Assembly (NCBI RefSeq): GCF_034043675.1
Contig: NZ_JAXCLA010000006.1
Span: 186,001 to 250,000 of the forward strand
Reading direction: 5' to 3'
Source: KK5 sp034043675
GTDB taxonomy: Bacteria > Pseudomonadota > Gammaproteobacteria > Burkholderiales > Burkholderiaceae_C
DNA: 64,000 nt
Shown here piece after piece: positions 53,365 to 61,260 of this stretch. Each line of letters starts with the position of its first letter. The stretch's first letter is position 1. A program made the position numbers and the translations under genes. The notes under the pieces were generated by a model. The model was not told the DNA's origin and ran no database searches. It was given only the letters and a program-made list of their open reading frames with translations.

Positions 53365-55521
53365 TCAGGTTCCTGGGTTGAAGTGTTGGAGCACCAGTTG
53401 CTGCAAGGCGCGCAGGGCCTGCCCGGCAAGCGGCAAGGTGCCGTGATCGAAGCGCACTTCTGCACGGCCGCCGAGGCGATCGGCGGCGGCCGCCACATTG
53501 GCCGGCGTGTCGATCGCCAGGTCCATCAGCACGACGGGCATGCGCGTCTTCAGTCCGTCCTTGTCGTCACCTTCGATGGCAATGCGTCCGCCGCTGCGGT
53601 CGCCCAGCGCGGCGGACGGCAGGCGGTTGACGGCGTTGGGCATGTCCAGCTGCAGGCGGGCCGTGCGATCGACGTGACCGTCCTCGGCCAGCCTCACCTG
53701 GATCTGCTTCAGCTGCGAGCGCACCAGCGCCGCATCCTGCTGCGGCAGCGCAACCCGCACCACCATCGGCTCGTGGGTCAGCAGGTGGCCGATCGAATCG
53801 CCCCGGGTGTGGAAACTGCCCACCAGCTCGGCCTGGTGCGGCATCACGACGATGCCATCGGCACCGGCACGGATCTGCAGGTGCGCGATCTTCTCGTCGA
53901 TGCGGGCGACCTCCGCCTGAGCGACGGCGAGCTGCTCGCGCAGCGCCGGGGCCCGCAGCGGTGCGTTGGTGACGGCGTCGAACAACTGCACGTCCAGCTC
54001 GACGGCCTTGCTGGCGGCATGCGCGCGGGCGGCATCGAGCAGCTCATCGCCCATCACCACGAGCAGGTCGCCGGCCTTCACGCGCTGGCCGTCGGCCGCG
54101 GCGAAACGGGTGATGAAGCCGTCCGACTCGGCGCGGATCTGCGCGCCATCGGGCAGCCAGACGATGCCTTCGGCGCGCGTGCCGAAGGGCACGGGCACCA
54201 GCACCAGGGCAGCCACCAGCACGGCCAGCAGCGCCGCGCCGCGCAGGAAGGGATGGCCGCTGCCATCGGAGCCGGCGTCACGCAGGCTGGACCACAGCGC
54301 CCGCAGGGGATCGAGCACGACGGACGCCAGCATGACCACGCCGACCACGATGCCCAGCAAGGTCGAGATGCGCCCGACCAGCATCGCGATGCCGATCGAC
54401 AGGCCCATGCGGTACAGCCAGGAAAGCGGTGCATAGGCGACCAGCCACGGCAGTTCGCCCGGTAACGGGACGAACGGGTGCTGGGGCCGCCGGCCGAGCA
54501 GCTTCGCGCTCAGCAGCAGTTGCCACCACCGGCCGCTGCGCGTGGCGAGGTTGCGCAGGTCGAAGACATCGCAGAAGAAGAAATAGCCGTCGAAGCGCAG
54601 CAAGGGGTTGCCATTCGTCAGCAAGGTGGACGCGCCGCCGATGAGCATCACGATGAAGGCCAAGTCGCGCACCAGGCCAGGCTGGACCGCGAGCCACACG
54701 CCCATGGCCAGCGCGGCGAACAGCAGCTCGGCCATGATGCCGGCGGCGCTGACGATCGCGCGTTGGTAGCGATGGCGGAAACCATCCGCGGCCGATGCGT
54801 TGACGAAGGGCACCGGCGACAGTAGGAAGAGCGTGACGCCCGCCTGCCGCACGCTGCCGCCCCAGCGCCGGATCGCCAGGCCGTGCGCGAGTTCGTGGGC
54901 GGCCTTGATGAACGGGTACATCAGCCAGGTCATGAACACATAGCGCGGCGAGCTGAGGACCTTGTTCGCATCGCTCGCCAGCTCGCCCCAATGCAAGGCG
55001 ACCGCCAGCAGCGCGACGCCAACCACAATCAGCCAGACCAGCAGCGCCCCCTGGGAGAACAGCAGCGGTGTGACACGCCGGAAGCGATCGAGCAGCCAGC
55101 TCGGGTCGCCCAGCGGCAGGCGGAACGCGAGCGGGTTCACGCCCTGGCGACGCGCGCGGCCCTGGCGGGTCTTCTGCGCGTGAAAGATGGATTCGACGTC
55201 GGGCGTCACGTCGGTCTGCAGCAGGCCGCGCTCATGCAGTTGGATCAGCAGTTGCACGACCTCGTCCTGCGTCATCGAATCCTCGGGCCGCGCCGCCAGC
55301 AGTTCGGCCCAGATCTGCTGCACAGTCAGCCGCCCGTCGCAGCGGCCAACGAACTGGTAGGCCATGCCGTTGAGCCGCTGCATGCGCTCGCTACCCGGCT
55401 CGTACAGCAGGTACCAGGGCTCACCGCGCTGGATCTGGCGCTTGAATTCGACGTGGCTGCGCAGGCTCGGGCGCAGGTCCTGCACCCGATACCAGCGGTT
55501 ACTGAAAAGCGGCTGTTCCAT
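53365..55521 (-). CDS. PqqD-like domain, M50 membrane metalloprotease and HlyD-like adaptor fusion
   Basis: A 718-residue fusion. Residues ~8-100 resemble a PqqD-like winged helix (LLYEPGSERMQRLNGMAYQF, then RCDGRLTVQQIWAELL), a fold used by related proteins to bind leader peptides. The membrane part holds the site-2 protease motif HELAH at 209-213 (His209, Glu210, His213) and a second motif GNPLLRFDGY with Asp311. After the last helices (about 440) a HlyD-type segment begins (ADGQRVKAGDLLVVMGDELL, coiled coil, then ADGIVVMPHQAELVGSF). Both catalytic motifs are intact. It lies between GAF-HlyD and SecA-like genes with 15- and 13-bp gaps. A role as export component or releasing protease is inferred. 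Confidence 0.88.
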   Translation of the reverse strand: MEQPLFSNRWYRVQDLRPSLRSHVEFKRQIQRGEPWYLLYEPGSERMQRLNGMAYQFVGRCDGRLTVQQIWAELLAARPEDSMTQDEVVQLLIQLHERGLLQTDVTPDVESIFHAQKTRQGRARRQGVNPLAFRLPLGDPSWLLDRFRRVTPLLFSQGALLVWLIVVGVALLAVALHWGELASDANKVLSSPRYVFMTWLMYPFIKAAHELAHGLAIRRWGGSVRQAGVTLFLLSPVPFVNASAADGFRHRYQRAIVSAAGIMAELLFAALAMGVWLAVQPGLVRDLAFIVMLIGGASTLLTNGNPLLRFDGYFFFCDVFDLRNLATRSGRWWQLLLSAKLLGRRPQHPFVPLPGELPWLVAYAPLSWLYRMGLSIGIAMLVGRISTLLGIVVGVVMLASVVLDPLRALWSSLRDAGSDGSGHPFLRGAALLAVLVAALVLVPVPFGTRAEGIVWLPDGAQIRAESDGFITRFAAADGQRVKAGDLLVVMGDELLDAARAHAASKAVELDVQLFDAVTNAPLRAPALREQLAVAQAEVARIDEKIAHLQIRAGADGIVVMPHQAELVGSFHTRGDSIGHLLTHEPMVVRVALPQQDAALVRSQLKQIQVRLAEDGHVDRTARLQLDMPNAVNRLPSAALGDRSGGRIAIEGDDKDGLKTRMPVVLMDLAIDTPANVAAAADRLGGRAEVRFDHGTLPLAGQALRALQQLVLQHFNPGT

Positions 55522-55536
55522 TGCCGCCCTCCTTTC

Positions 55537-57069
55537 TCAGCCGACCCACGCCCACGTGGACATGCGAAGCCAGTCGACGGCACGGTGCAACCAGGCCCAT
55601 GCCAGCGTACGCCGCCCGACTTCGATCTTGGCAATGCCTTCGAGGCCGGGGCGGATCCGAGCGGCGTCGCCGGTGACCTCGGTCTCGACGTCGAACACAT
55701 TGGCGCCATCCACGGCATGCGCGATCGGCGCAATGCGGGTGACGCGCACCGGGAGCGCGTCCCACGGCAGCGCGGACAGCGACAGCCGGCCGGGCTGGCC
55801 GACGCGCACGTCGCCGATGTCGCGCTCGTCGATCTCGATCGTCACGCGACGGCTGTCGCCCGGGGCCAGCACAATCAACACCTTGCCGCGCTGCACCGGT
55901 GCGCCCAGGCTTTGGGTGAGATCACCTTCCATCACGACGCCGTCGAAGGGCGCCGTGATCCGCGCCCGCTGCAGCTGCGCTTCGACCAGGCCCAGGTTGG
56001 CACGCGCCTCGTCGGCCTTGGCCAGCGCAATCATCATCGCGGCGCGATCGGAGCCGGCCAGCGCCGTCGCATAGGCGTTGTCCTGCTGGGCCTGCTCGCC
56101 TTGCCATTTGCGCTGCTCGAGCAGCAGGTCCTGGTCCGCGAGTTCGACCAGCAACTGGTCCTTCTTGACGCGATCACCCGGCCGAACGGAGACCGCCTTC
56201 AGAAATCCATCGGCCGGCGTGACCAAGGCACGCTGCGATTCGCCTTCTATACGCGCCTTGCCGCCGACGCGGTAGCTCACCGGCACCAGGGTCAGCAGTC
56301 CCAGCACGATCACGCCGGAGACCAGCCCGATGCGCCACTTGTTGCCGTCCGCCGAATTCAGCCGCTGCCAGCCGCGGCGCAGGCGCCGGCTGACGCGCAA
56401 CGTCCACGGCGCGTCGCGCAGGTGCATGAGATGAAGCACGGGGCCGACCAGGCTGACGACATGCTCGAGTTCCTCGACCAGTTGTTCAAGCCCGGAAATC
56501 GGCGTGGCCCATTCGAGCGTGACCGCGCCGACGCCTTCGCCCAGATGAACGATGGGCACGGTGGCGATCGCGCCGTCGCCAGGGCGGGGAACACGGCTGT
56601 GGGCGAGACGGATGGCGGAAACCGGCGTCGCGCCGACCGGCAGATAGAGGCTCAGGCCTTGTTCGATGGCCTCGTCCATCGCCGCAGTCAGCGGAGCGAA
56701 GCCCTGGCCGCCCAGATCCTGGTCGCCGCCATGCGAGACCGCACGCAGACGGACATCCCGTCCATTCACGAAGCCGACGGATACACGCGAACAACCGAGC
56801 GCAGTGGCCAATTCGCTCGCAAATGCCGTCGACGCCGCGGCGCATCCCCCATGCGACAGCACCACGGCCTGCAACTCAAGTGCTAGCTTGACGTCGAGAC
56901 GAAGAGTGCGTCCCACCGCCACAGGCTCCAACGATTCCTGCGCATCCTGCAACGGAGCCCCCGCCGCTTCCGCGCGGCGGGCGACAAGCGAAAGGCCCAG
57001 TGTCTGCGAGGTTGGAGTCAAGGGGTCTTTGGCACGGCAATAGTTTGAATTACTAGTACCGCTCGCCAT
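55537..57069 (-). CDS. GAF domain fused to HlyD-like adaptor
   Basis: A 510-residue protein. The cytoplasmic N-terminal half (about 55-215) looks like a GAF sensor domain (FASELATALGCSRVSVGFVN; LSLYLPVGATP; then IATVPIVHLGEGVGAVTLEW). A single membrane helix lies at ~245-266 (GLVSGVIVLGLLTLVPVSYR). The periplasmic half is a HlyD-type adaptor with the split lipoyl motif (VTPADGFLKAVSVRPGDRVK and ITAPFDGVVMEGDLTQSLGA) around a short coiled coil. Putting a cytoplasmic ligand-sensing domain on a membrane-fusion protein is uncommon. It is the first gene of the operon. ATG at 57069 has a weak ribosome site (AAAGAAAA). Confidence 0.85.
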   Translation of the reverse strand: MASGTSNSNYCRAKDPLTPTSQTLGLSLVARRAEAAGAPLQDAQESLEPVAVGRTLRLDVKLALELQAVVLSHGGCAAASTAFASELATALGCSRVSVGFVNGRDVRLRAVSHGGDQDLGGQGFAPLTAAMDEAIEQGLSLYLPVGATPVSAIRLAHSRVPRPGDGAIATVPIVHLGEGVGAVTLEWATPISGLEQLVEELEHVVSLVGPVLHLMHLRDAPWTLRVSRRLRRGWQRLNSADGNKWRIGLVSGVIVLGLLTLVPVSYRVGGKARIEGESQRALVTPADGFLKAVSVRPGDRVKKDQLLVELADQDLLLEQRKWQGEQAQQDNAYATALAGSDRAAMMIALAKADEARANLGLVEAQLQRARITAPFDGVVMEGDLTQSLGAPVQRGKVLIVLAPGDSRRVTIEIDERDIGDVRVGQPGRLSLSALPWDALPVRVTRIAPIAHAVDGANVFDVETEVTGDAARIRPGLEGIAKIEVGRRTLAWAWLHRAVDWLRMSTWAWVG

Positions 57070-57662
57070 GAATATGGGATTTTCTTTATGTGTACCACTT
57101 CGGTTAAATCGACGCTAGGTGTCGCTCGAAAACCGCAGTCGTTCGAATTGCGCACGGGTCGCCACTGGTTTTATGAAATTCCGTGGCGAACAGCAAGGCC
57201 GAAAGCCGCAGGCCAATGCGCGAGCCGCACCAGCTAGGCCGATGAGCGTTTTTCAGTACACCATGGCCCCATAGCCGTCGAGATGAAGTCAGTAAGTCAA
57301 TTGTCCGATTTATGACATTGCACTCCGCCATTGCGCGCGGCAGAAGGTCGACTGTCTCAAGCCCGTGACGGGCAAACCCGATGCGTCGCGCAAAAGCCGC
57401 GATTTAGATCCCCACTCCTACCTTTCCGGTTCCACGACTGTGGGATGGCTTCCCCATTCCAAATCGTTCAACCTCCGGTCGGGTTGGCCGCACACCCCTA
57501 CGTTCCCCACTCGAATGGGGGGGTAGTCATTCTTAAAAGCGATGACCTTCCGTTGTTTGATCAAAATAATCTTATTGTTCATTTTGTTCATTTACGGGAC
57601 ACTACTACGCACGAGAGGCAGTCGAACGCGACCTCTTGGTCAGGCATGACAGGGAGGAACCC
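57070..57662. promoter_or_regulatory. AT-rich divergent region between the giant-protein operon and a Crp/Fnr regulator
   Basis: 593 bp with no convincing gene. It is clearly AT-richer than its flanks. Visible elements: an ATTGTC-N8-GACATT inverted repeat (57300-57319), a palindrome TTTGATCAAA (57556-57565) that resembles a Crp/Fnr half-site pair, a perfect 9-bp tandem repeat of TTGTTCATT (57575-57592), and a CCCCA/TGGGG inverted repeat near 57505-57520. A weak TTGACT -35 for the operon lies at 57295-57300 on the minus strand, with no good -10. Confidence 0.5.
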
Positions 57663-58487
57663 ATGCAGACAGCTTCGGTGAAACAAGACAGCCCTTCAGA
57701 GGCCTCGCCCCGCGACCCGGGGCTCGGCGATCACGCAGCAGGTTTGTCCGTCGCGGATGCAAGCCTGATCGAGCGCGCGCTGCGATGGACAGCGGGCTTT
57801 GCCGGCTGGTCAGCGGCGGGCATTGCAGAACTGGTGGCAAGCGCCAAGCTGAAACGCCACGCGCGCGGCAAGTCCTTCGTCTGCGGCGCCGATTGCAGCC
57901 CGGAATCGCTGCTGGTGGTCTCCGGCTACTTGGTGGTTTCCTGCGTCCGTGAAGGGCTCGACGGAACGGAAAGCCTTTCACCGCTGGAAATCGTCGGGCC
58001 CGGCCGCTTGATGGGCGGGATGACCCTCTTCGACTCCGGGGCCGAAGATGTCCGCTTCCACTATCGCGCCATGGAGGACGCCGTTCTTGTGCGTCTGCCA
58101 GTGCCCCAACTGGTCAGACTGCTGGACGCTCAGCCGCGCTTGTGGAAAGACATGGCACGCATGGTGTTGAAGAACCAGCGCGCTTCGCTCTCGAATCTTC
58201 TGGATCACCTGACAGGTCAGTTGCACGAGCGGCTGGCCGCCACGATCGATCAATTGGCCACGCAGCACGGCGTACCCGCAGGCGCGGGAGTGAAGTTCAG
58301 ATTCAGGCTGACGCAGAGCGACCTGGCAGCCATGCTTCAGGTCACGCGGCAGACCACCAACAAGGGCCTGGCCTGGCTTCATCAATCCGGCGTCATTTCG
58401 CCGGACTACAACTCGATCACCGTGCTGAATCGCCAAGAACTCCAGCGCATCGCTGGCAAGGGGCAGCGCGCGCAGCCGCAGCTCTAG
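57663..58487 (+). CDS. Crp/Fnr family transcriptional regulator
   Basis: A 274-residue regulator. An N-terminal extension of ~40 residues precedes a cyclic-nucleotide-binding-like domain (GKSFVCGADCSPESLLVVSG), then a winged helix with LTQSDLAAMLQVTRQTTNKG near 215-250. The FNR iron-sulphur cysteine cluster is absent. The AGGGAGGA ribosome site eight bases before the ATG at 57663 decides the start; an upstream frame extension is not used. It is divergent from the giant-protein operon, so it is a natural candidate to control that operon. Confidence 0.92.
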   Translation: MQTASVKQDSPSEASPRDPGLGDHAAGLSVADASLIERALRWTAGFAGWSAAGIAELVASAKLKRHARGKSFVCGADCSPESLLVVSGYLVVSCVREGLDGTESLSPLEIVGPGRLMGGMTLFDSGAEDVRFHYRAMEDAVLVRLPVPQLVRLLDAQPRLWKDMARMVLKNQRASLSNLLDHLTGQLHERLAATIDQLATQHGVPAGAGVKFRFRLTQSDLAAMLQVTRQTTNKGLAWLHQSGVISPDYNSITVLNRQELQRIAGKGQRAQPQL

Positions 58488-58543
58488 GCTTGCCGTGCGC
58501 AGGCACGGTTGCCCTCAAGTTAAAAAACTCTCGACAAAGAAAA

Positions 58544-58573
58544 ACGGGTTACCGCATCTCTGCGGTAACCCGT
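58544..58573 (-). terminator. Terminator of tRNA-Pro, also ending the Crp/Fnr gene
   Basis: A perfect 13-bp inverted repeat ACGGGTTACCGCA / TGCGGTAACCCGT with a 4-base loop. On the minus strand it is followed by TTTTCTTTG, giving a good terminator; the plus-strand tail TAATTTC is weaker. Confidence 0.8.
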
Positions 58574-58592
58574 TAATTTCATTCACATAAAT

Positions 58593-58669
58593 TGGTCGGA
58601 GCGGCGGGATTCGAACTCGCGACCCTCTGCTCCCAAAGCAGATGCGCTACCAGGCTGCGCTACGCTCCG
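58593..58669 (-). tRNA. tRNA-Pro (anticodon TGG)
   Basis: The minus strand folds with acceptor arms CGGAGCG/CGCTCCG, D arm and loop GCGCAGCCTGGTAGCGC, anticodon stem TCTGC/GCAGA and loop TTTGGGA, giving TGG for CCA codons. The T arm contains TTCGAAT. CCA is encoded (plus strand TGG at 58593-58595). Confidence 0.96.
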
Positions 58670-58715
58670 ACGAAACCGAGATTCTAGCCTGAATTTCGGC
58701 GCACTCTCAGCATCA

Positions 58716-58742
58716 GATGTCGCATCGCGTCGATGCGACATC
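58716..58742. repeat. Perfect 12-bp-arm palindrome upstream of trxA and tRNA-Pro
   Basis: Arms GATGTCGCATCG and CGATGCGACATC separated by CGT. Each arm is itself a small GATG/CATC inverted repeat. No T-tract follows, so it is more like an operator or structured leader than a terminator. Confidence 0.6.
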
Positions 58743-58926
58743 CATTGAACCCTGGCACACAGCCCTCATCTGCAAGCCGATGACACTTTGCCCCGCTCCT
58801 TCGTGTGCGAAGGCTTTGTGTCAGAATCATTCCGTATCCCATGCCAGCACCGTCTGGCGCTCGTCGAAGCGCATCGACATCGATCCCCCATTCGTCATAA
58901 CGCTTCGCCCCGTCCAAGGACACCCC

Positions 58927-59256
58927 ATGAGCAGCGAACTGATCAAACACACTTCCGACGCGTCTTTCGACACTGACGTGATCAATGCCGGCAAGCCGGT
59001 GCTGGTCGACTACTGGGCCGAATGGTGCGGTCCCTGCAAGATGATTGCCCCGATCCTGGACGAAGTGTCGGCCAGCTACGGTGACCGCCTGCAGGTCGCA
59101 AAGATGAACGTGGACGAGAACCGCGCCGTGCCGGCCAAGTACGGCATTCGCGGCATTCCGACGCTGATGCTGTTCAAGGACGGCCAACTGGCCGCCACGA
59201 AAGTTGGCGCTCTGTCGAAGGCCCAGTTGACGGCCTTCCTCGACCAGCACCTATAA
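58927..59256 (+). CDS. trxA: Thioredoxin 1
   Basis: A 109-residue thioredoxin with the active site WCGPC (Cys34 and Cys37), buried Asp in VLVDYWAEWCGPC and cis-Pro in GIRGIPTLMLF. It reduces protein disulfides with electrons from NADPH through thioredoxin reductase. The ATG at 58927 gives the standard length; the open frame extends upstream without homology. It precedes rho, the usual order in Burkholderiales. Confidence 0.97.
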   Translation: MSSELIKHTSDASFDTDVINAGKPVLVDYWAEWCGPCKMIAPILDEVSASYGDRLQVAKMNVDENRAVPAKYGIRGIPTLMLFKDGQLAATKVGALSKAQLTAFLDQHL

Positions 59257-59257
59257 T
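59227..59257 (+). promoter_or_regulatory. Candidate rho promoter overlapping the end of trxA
   Basis: TTGACG at 59227-59232 and TATAAT at 59252-59257 with a 19-bp spacer. The -10 box includes the trxA stop codon TAA. Downstream, 59257-59499 is an untranslated leader with a GGCG..CCTCC/GGAGG..CGCC hairpin at 59276-59300. Confidence 0.6.
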
Positions 59258-59499
59258 TCCTCTCAACGCTGTCGCGGCGCCTCCCGAATCGGAGGACGCC
59301 GCGGTAGCGCCAAATGCCAACGTGCATGCACCGCCACCGCGGATCGACGTGCACGGACTCGGCCCCCAAGCCCCCGTTTTTCTGCAGTGTGCGCCGCGCG
59401 ATTTTGCGGACTGGCACGAGCGCTTGCGGCCCGCCGAAGTAGCTACTGATCGCCGACCCTGGGCAGGGCCTGCGACCTTCCCACCACGGGTGTTCACCC

Positions 59500-60762
59500 A
59501 TGCATCTTTCCGAACTCAAAGCACTCCACGTATCCGCCCTCATCAAGATGGGCGAGGAACTGGAGATCGAGAACGTCGCCCGCCTGCGCAAGCAGGAACT
59601 GATGTTCGCGATCATGAAAAAGCGGGCCAAGGCCGGCGAACAGGTCTTCGGTGACGGTGTGCTGGAGGTCCTGCCCGACGGCTTCGGCTTCCTGCGCTCG
59701 ATCGAAGCCAGCTACATGGCCTCGACGGACGACATCTACCTGTCGCCCAGCCAGATTCGCCGCTTCAATCTCCATACCGGCGACATGATCGAAGGCGAAG
59801 TGCGCGTGCCCAAGGACGGCGAGCGCTACTTTGCTCTGGTGAAGGTGGACCGCGTCAACGACGCGACGCCGGAAGAGAGCAAGCACAAGATCATGTTCGA
59901 GAACCTGACGCCCTTGTTCCCCAAGGAGCAGTTCAAGCTCGAGCGCGAGGTGCGTACCGACGAGAACATCACCGGCCGCATCATCGACCTGACCGCGCCC
60001 ATCGGCAAAGGTCAGCGCGCACTGATCGTCGCGCAGCCCAAGACCGGTAAGACCGAGATGATGAAGAGCATCGCGCACGCGCTGGTCGCCAATCATCCCG
60101 ACTGCCACCTGATCGTGCTGCTCGTCGACGAGCGTCCTGAAGAAGTGACCGAGATGCTGCGCACCGTGCGCGGCGAGGTCATCAGCTCGACCTTCGACGA
60201 GCCCGCCGCCCGCCACGTGCAGGTCGCCGAGATGGTGATCGAGCGCGCCAAGCGCCTCGTGGAGATGAAGAAGGACGTGATCATCCTGCTGGACTCGATC
60301 ACCCGCCTGGCGCGCGCCTACAACAACGTGCTGCCCAGCTCCGGAAAGGTGCTGACCGGCGGCGTGGACGCCAACGCGCTGCAGCGCCCGAAGCGCTTCT
60401 TCGGCGCCGCGCGCAACGTGGAAGAAGGCGGCTCGCTGACGATCATCGGCACGGCTCTGGTGGACACCGGCTCCAAGATGGACGAAGTGATCTACGAGGA
60501 ATTCAAGGGCACCGGCAACTGCGAGATCCACCTGGACCGTCGCATGGCCGAGAAGCGCGTCTACCCGTCGATCCTGATCAACAAGTCCGGCACGCGCCGC
60601 GAAGAGCTGCTGCTGAAGCCTGAGATCCTGCAAAAGAGCTGGATCCTGCGAAAGCTGCTGTACAACATGGACGAGATCGAGGCGATGGAGTTCATCCTCG
60701 ACAAGATGAAGGCGTCGAAGAACAACCTCGACTTCTTCGACATGATGCGGCGCGGCGGCTAA
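59500..60762 (+). CDS. rho: Transcription termination factor Rho
   Basis: A 420-residue hexameric RNA helicase that ends transcription. The N-terminal helical region (LSELKALHVSALIKMGEELE) is followed by the cold-shock-like RNA-binding fold (DGFGFLRS, DIYLSPSQIRRF). The ATPase core has the Walker A motif PKTGKTEM with Lys184, Walker B VIILLDSITRLARAYN, the Q-loop region SSGKVLTGGVDANALQ and the R-loop. Length matches E. coli Rho (419). It has a long 243-bp leader, as expected for an autoregulated rho gene, and its own terminator at 60783. Confidence 0.98.
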   Translation: MHLSELKALHVSALIKMGEELEIENVARLRKQELMFAIMKKRAKAGEQVFGDGVLEVLPDGFGFLRSIEASYMASTDDIYLSPSQIRRFNLHTGDMIEGEVRVPKDGERYFALVKVDRVNDATPEESKHKIMFENLTPLFPKEQFKLEREVRTDENITGRIIDLTAPIGKGQRALIVAQPKTGKTEMMKSIAHALVANHPDCHLIVLLVDERPEEVTEMLRTVRGEVISSTFDEPAARHVQVAEMVIERAKRLVEMKKDVIILLDSITRLARAYNNVLPSSGKVLTGGVDANALQRPKRFFGAARNVEEGGSLTIIGTALVDTGSKMDEVIYEEFKGTGNCEIHLDRRMAEKRVYPSILINKSGTRREELLLKPEILQKSWILRKLLYNMDEIEAMEFILDKMKASKNNLDFFDMMRRGG

Positions 60763-60782
60763 CAGGCACGCGCTTCGTCAGG

Positions 60783-60802
60783 ACGCCGGGCTAGCCCGGC
60801 GT
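60783..60802 (+). terminator. Rho-independent terminator after rho
   Basis: Perfect 20-bp palindrome (ACGCCGGG, CTAG, CCCGGCGT), followed by TGTCGTTTG. It begins 20 bp after the rho stop. T-tract is short, so it may be only partly efficient. Confidence 0.65.
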
Positions 60803-60815
60803 TGTCGTTTGTGGC

Positions 60816-60821
60816 TATAAT
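60816..60821 (+). promoter_or_regulatory. Perfect TATAAT -10 box upstream of rpmE2
   Basis: TATAAT lies 86 bp before the L31 start and 14 bp after the rho terminator. No matching -35 is seen at 17 bp, although TTGTCG occurs closer (60802-60807). Confidence 0.45.
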
Positions 60822-60906
60822 CCGCGATTCCCTAAGCAGGAAAGTGCGCGGCATCAGGTTGCAGCGTGGCTCCCGGCACTGCTGGCACCGCCAAAGAGAG
60901 AGCTCC

Positions 60907-61158
60907 ATGAAGGAAGGCATCCACCCCAACTACCGCGAAGTTGTCTTCGTGGACCTGTCCAACGGTTTCCAGTTCGTGAGCCGTTCGACCATCCAGACCA
61001 AGGAAACCGTCGAGTTCAATGGCAAGACGATGCCCCTGGTGAAGCTGGAAACGACCAGCGAATCTCACCCGTTCTACACCGGCACGCAAAAGTCGGTCGA
61101 CAACCTGGGTGGCCGCGTCGAGAAGTTCCGCAACAAGTTTGCCCAGTTCAAGAAGTAA
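60907..61158 (+). CDS. rpmE2: Ribosomal protein L31, type B (zinc-free)
   Basis: An 83-residue 50S subunit protein. The sequence begins MKEGIHPNYREVVF and contains SHPFYTG, which identifies L31 type B (as YkgM of E. coli). The four cysteines that bind zinc in type A L31 are missing. In many bacteria the type B form replaces type A during zinc shortage, but here it follows rho, where Burkholderiales usually keep their sole copy. The ATG is preceded by AGAGAG. Confidence 0.96.
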   Translation: MKEGIHPNYREVVFVDLSNGFQFVSRSTIQTKETVEFNGKTMPLVKLETTSESHPFYTGTQKSVDNLGGRVEKFRNKFAQFKK

Positions 61159-61182
61159 ATCCTTTCAGGATTTGCCAAAGGA

Positions 61183-61205
61183 AAAGCCCCGCACCGCGGG
61201 GCTTT
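61183..61205 (+). terminator. Terminator after rpmE2
   Basis: AAAGCCCC arm pairs with GGGGCTTT around GCACCGC, and a pyrimidine-rich CCTGTTTC follows. Confidence 0.75.
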
Positions 61206-61260
61206 CCTGTTTCTGGTGCGGCATGATGCCGTCCGGCCTCCAATCAATCCAAGAAGACGC

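Larger units (their letters stand above)
27548..57069 (-). other. Seven-gene operon: giant repeat protein, its transport set and c-di-GMP signalling genes
   Basis: All seven genes read leftward. Junctions in order: GAF-HlyD to M50-HlyD, 15 bp; to SecA-like, 13 bp; to HlyD-like, ATGA overlap; to giant protein, 11 bp; to diguanylate cyclase, ATGA overlap; to hybrid kinase, 1 bp between stop and GTG start. No terminator is seen inside. The operon is about 29.5 kb and ends against the convergent SDR stop. Confidence 0.85.

Noticed and set aside
27548..57069. Standard type I secretion of an RTX adhesin (LapA-like)
   Set aside because: No ABC transporter or outer-membrane TolC is in the window, and the C terminus has a membrane helix and basic cluster, not RTX repeats.
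57505..57520. CCCCA/TGGGG inverted repeat as a terminator
   Set aside because: No T-tract follows it on either strand, and it lies away from any gene end.
57331..57681. 116-codon open frame in the divergent region
   Set aside because: It is in AT-rich DNA, has no homology and runs into the Crp/Fnr start in another frame.
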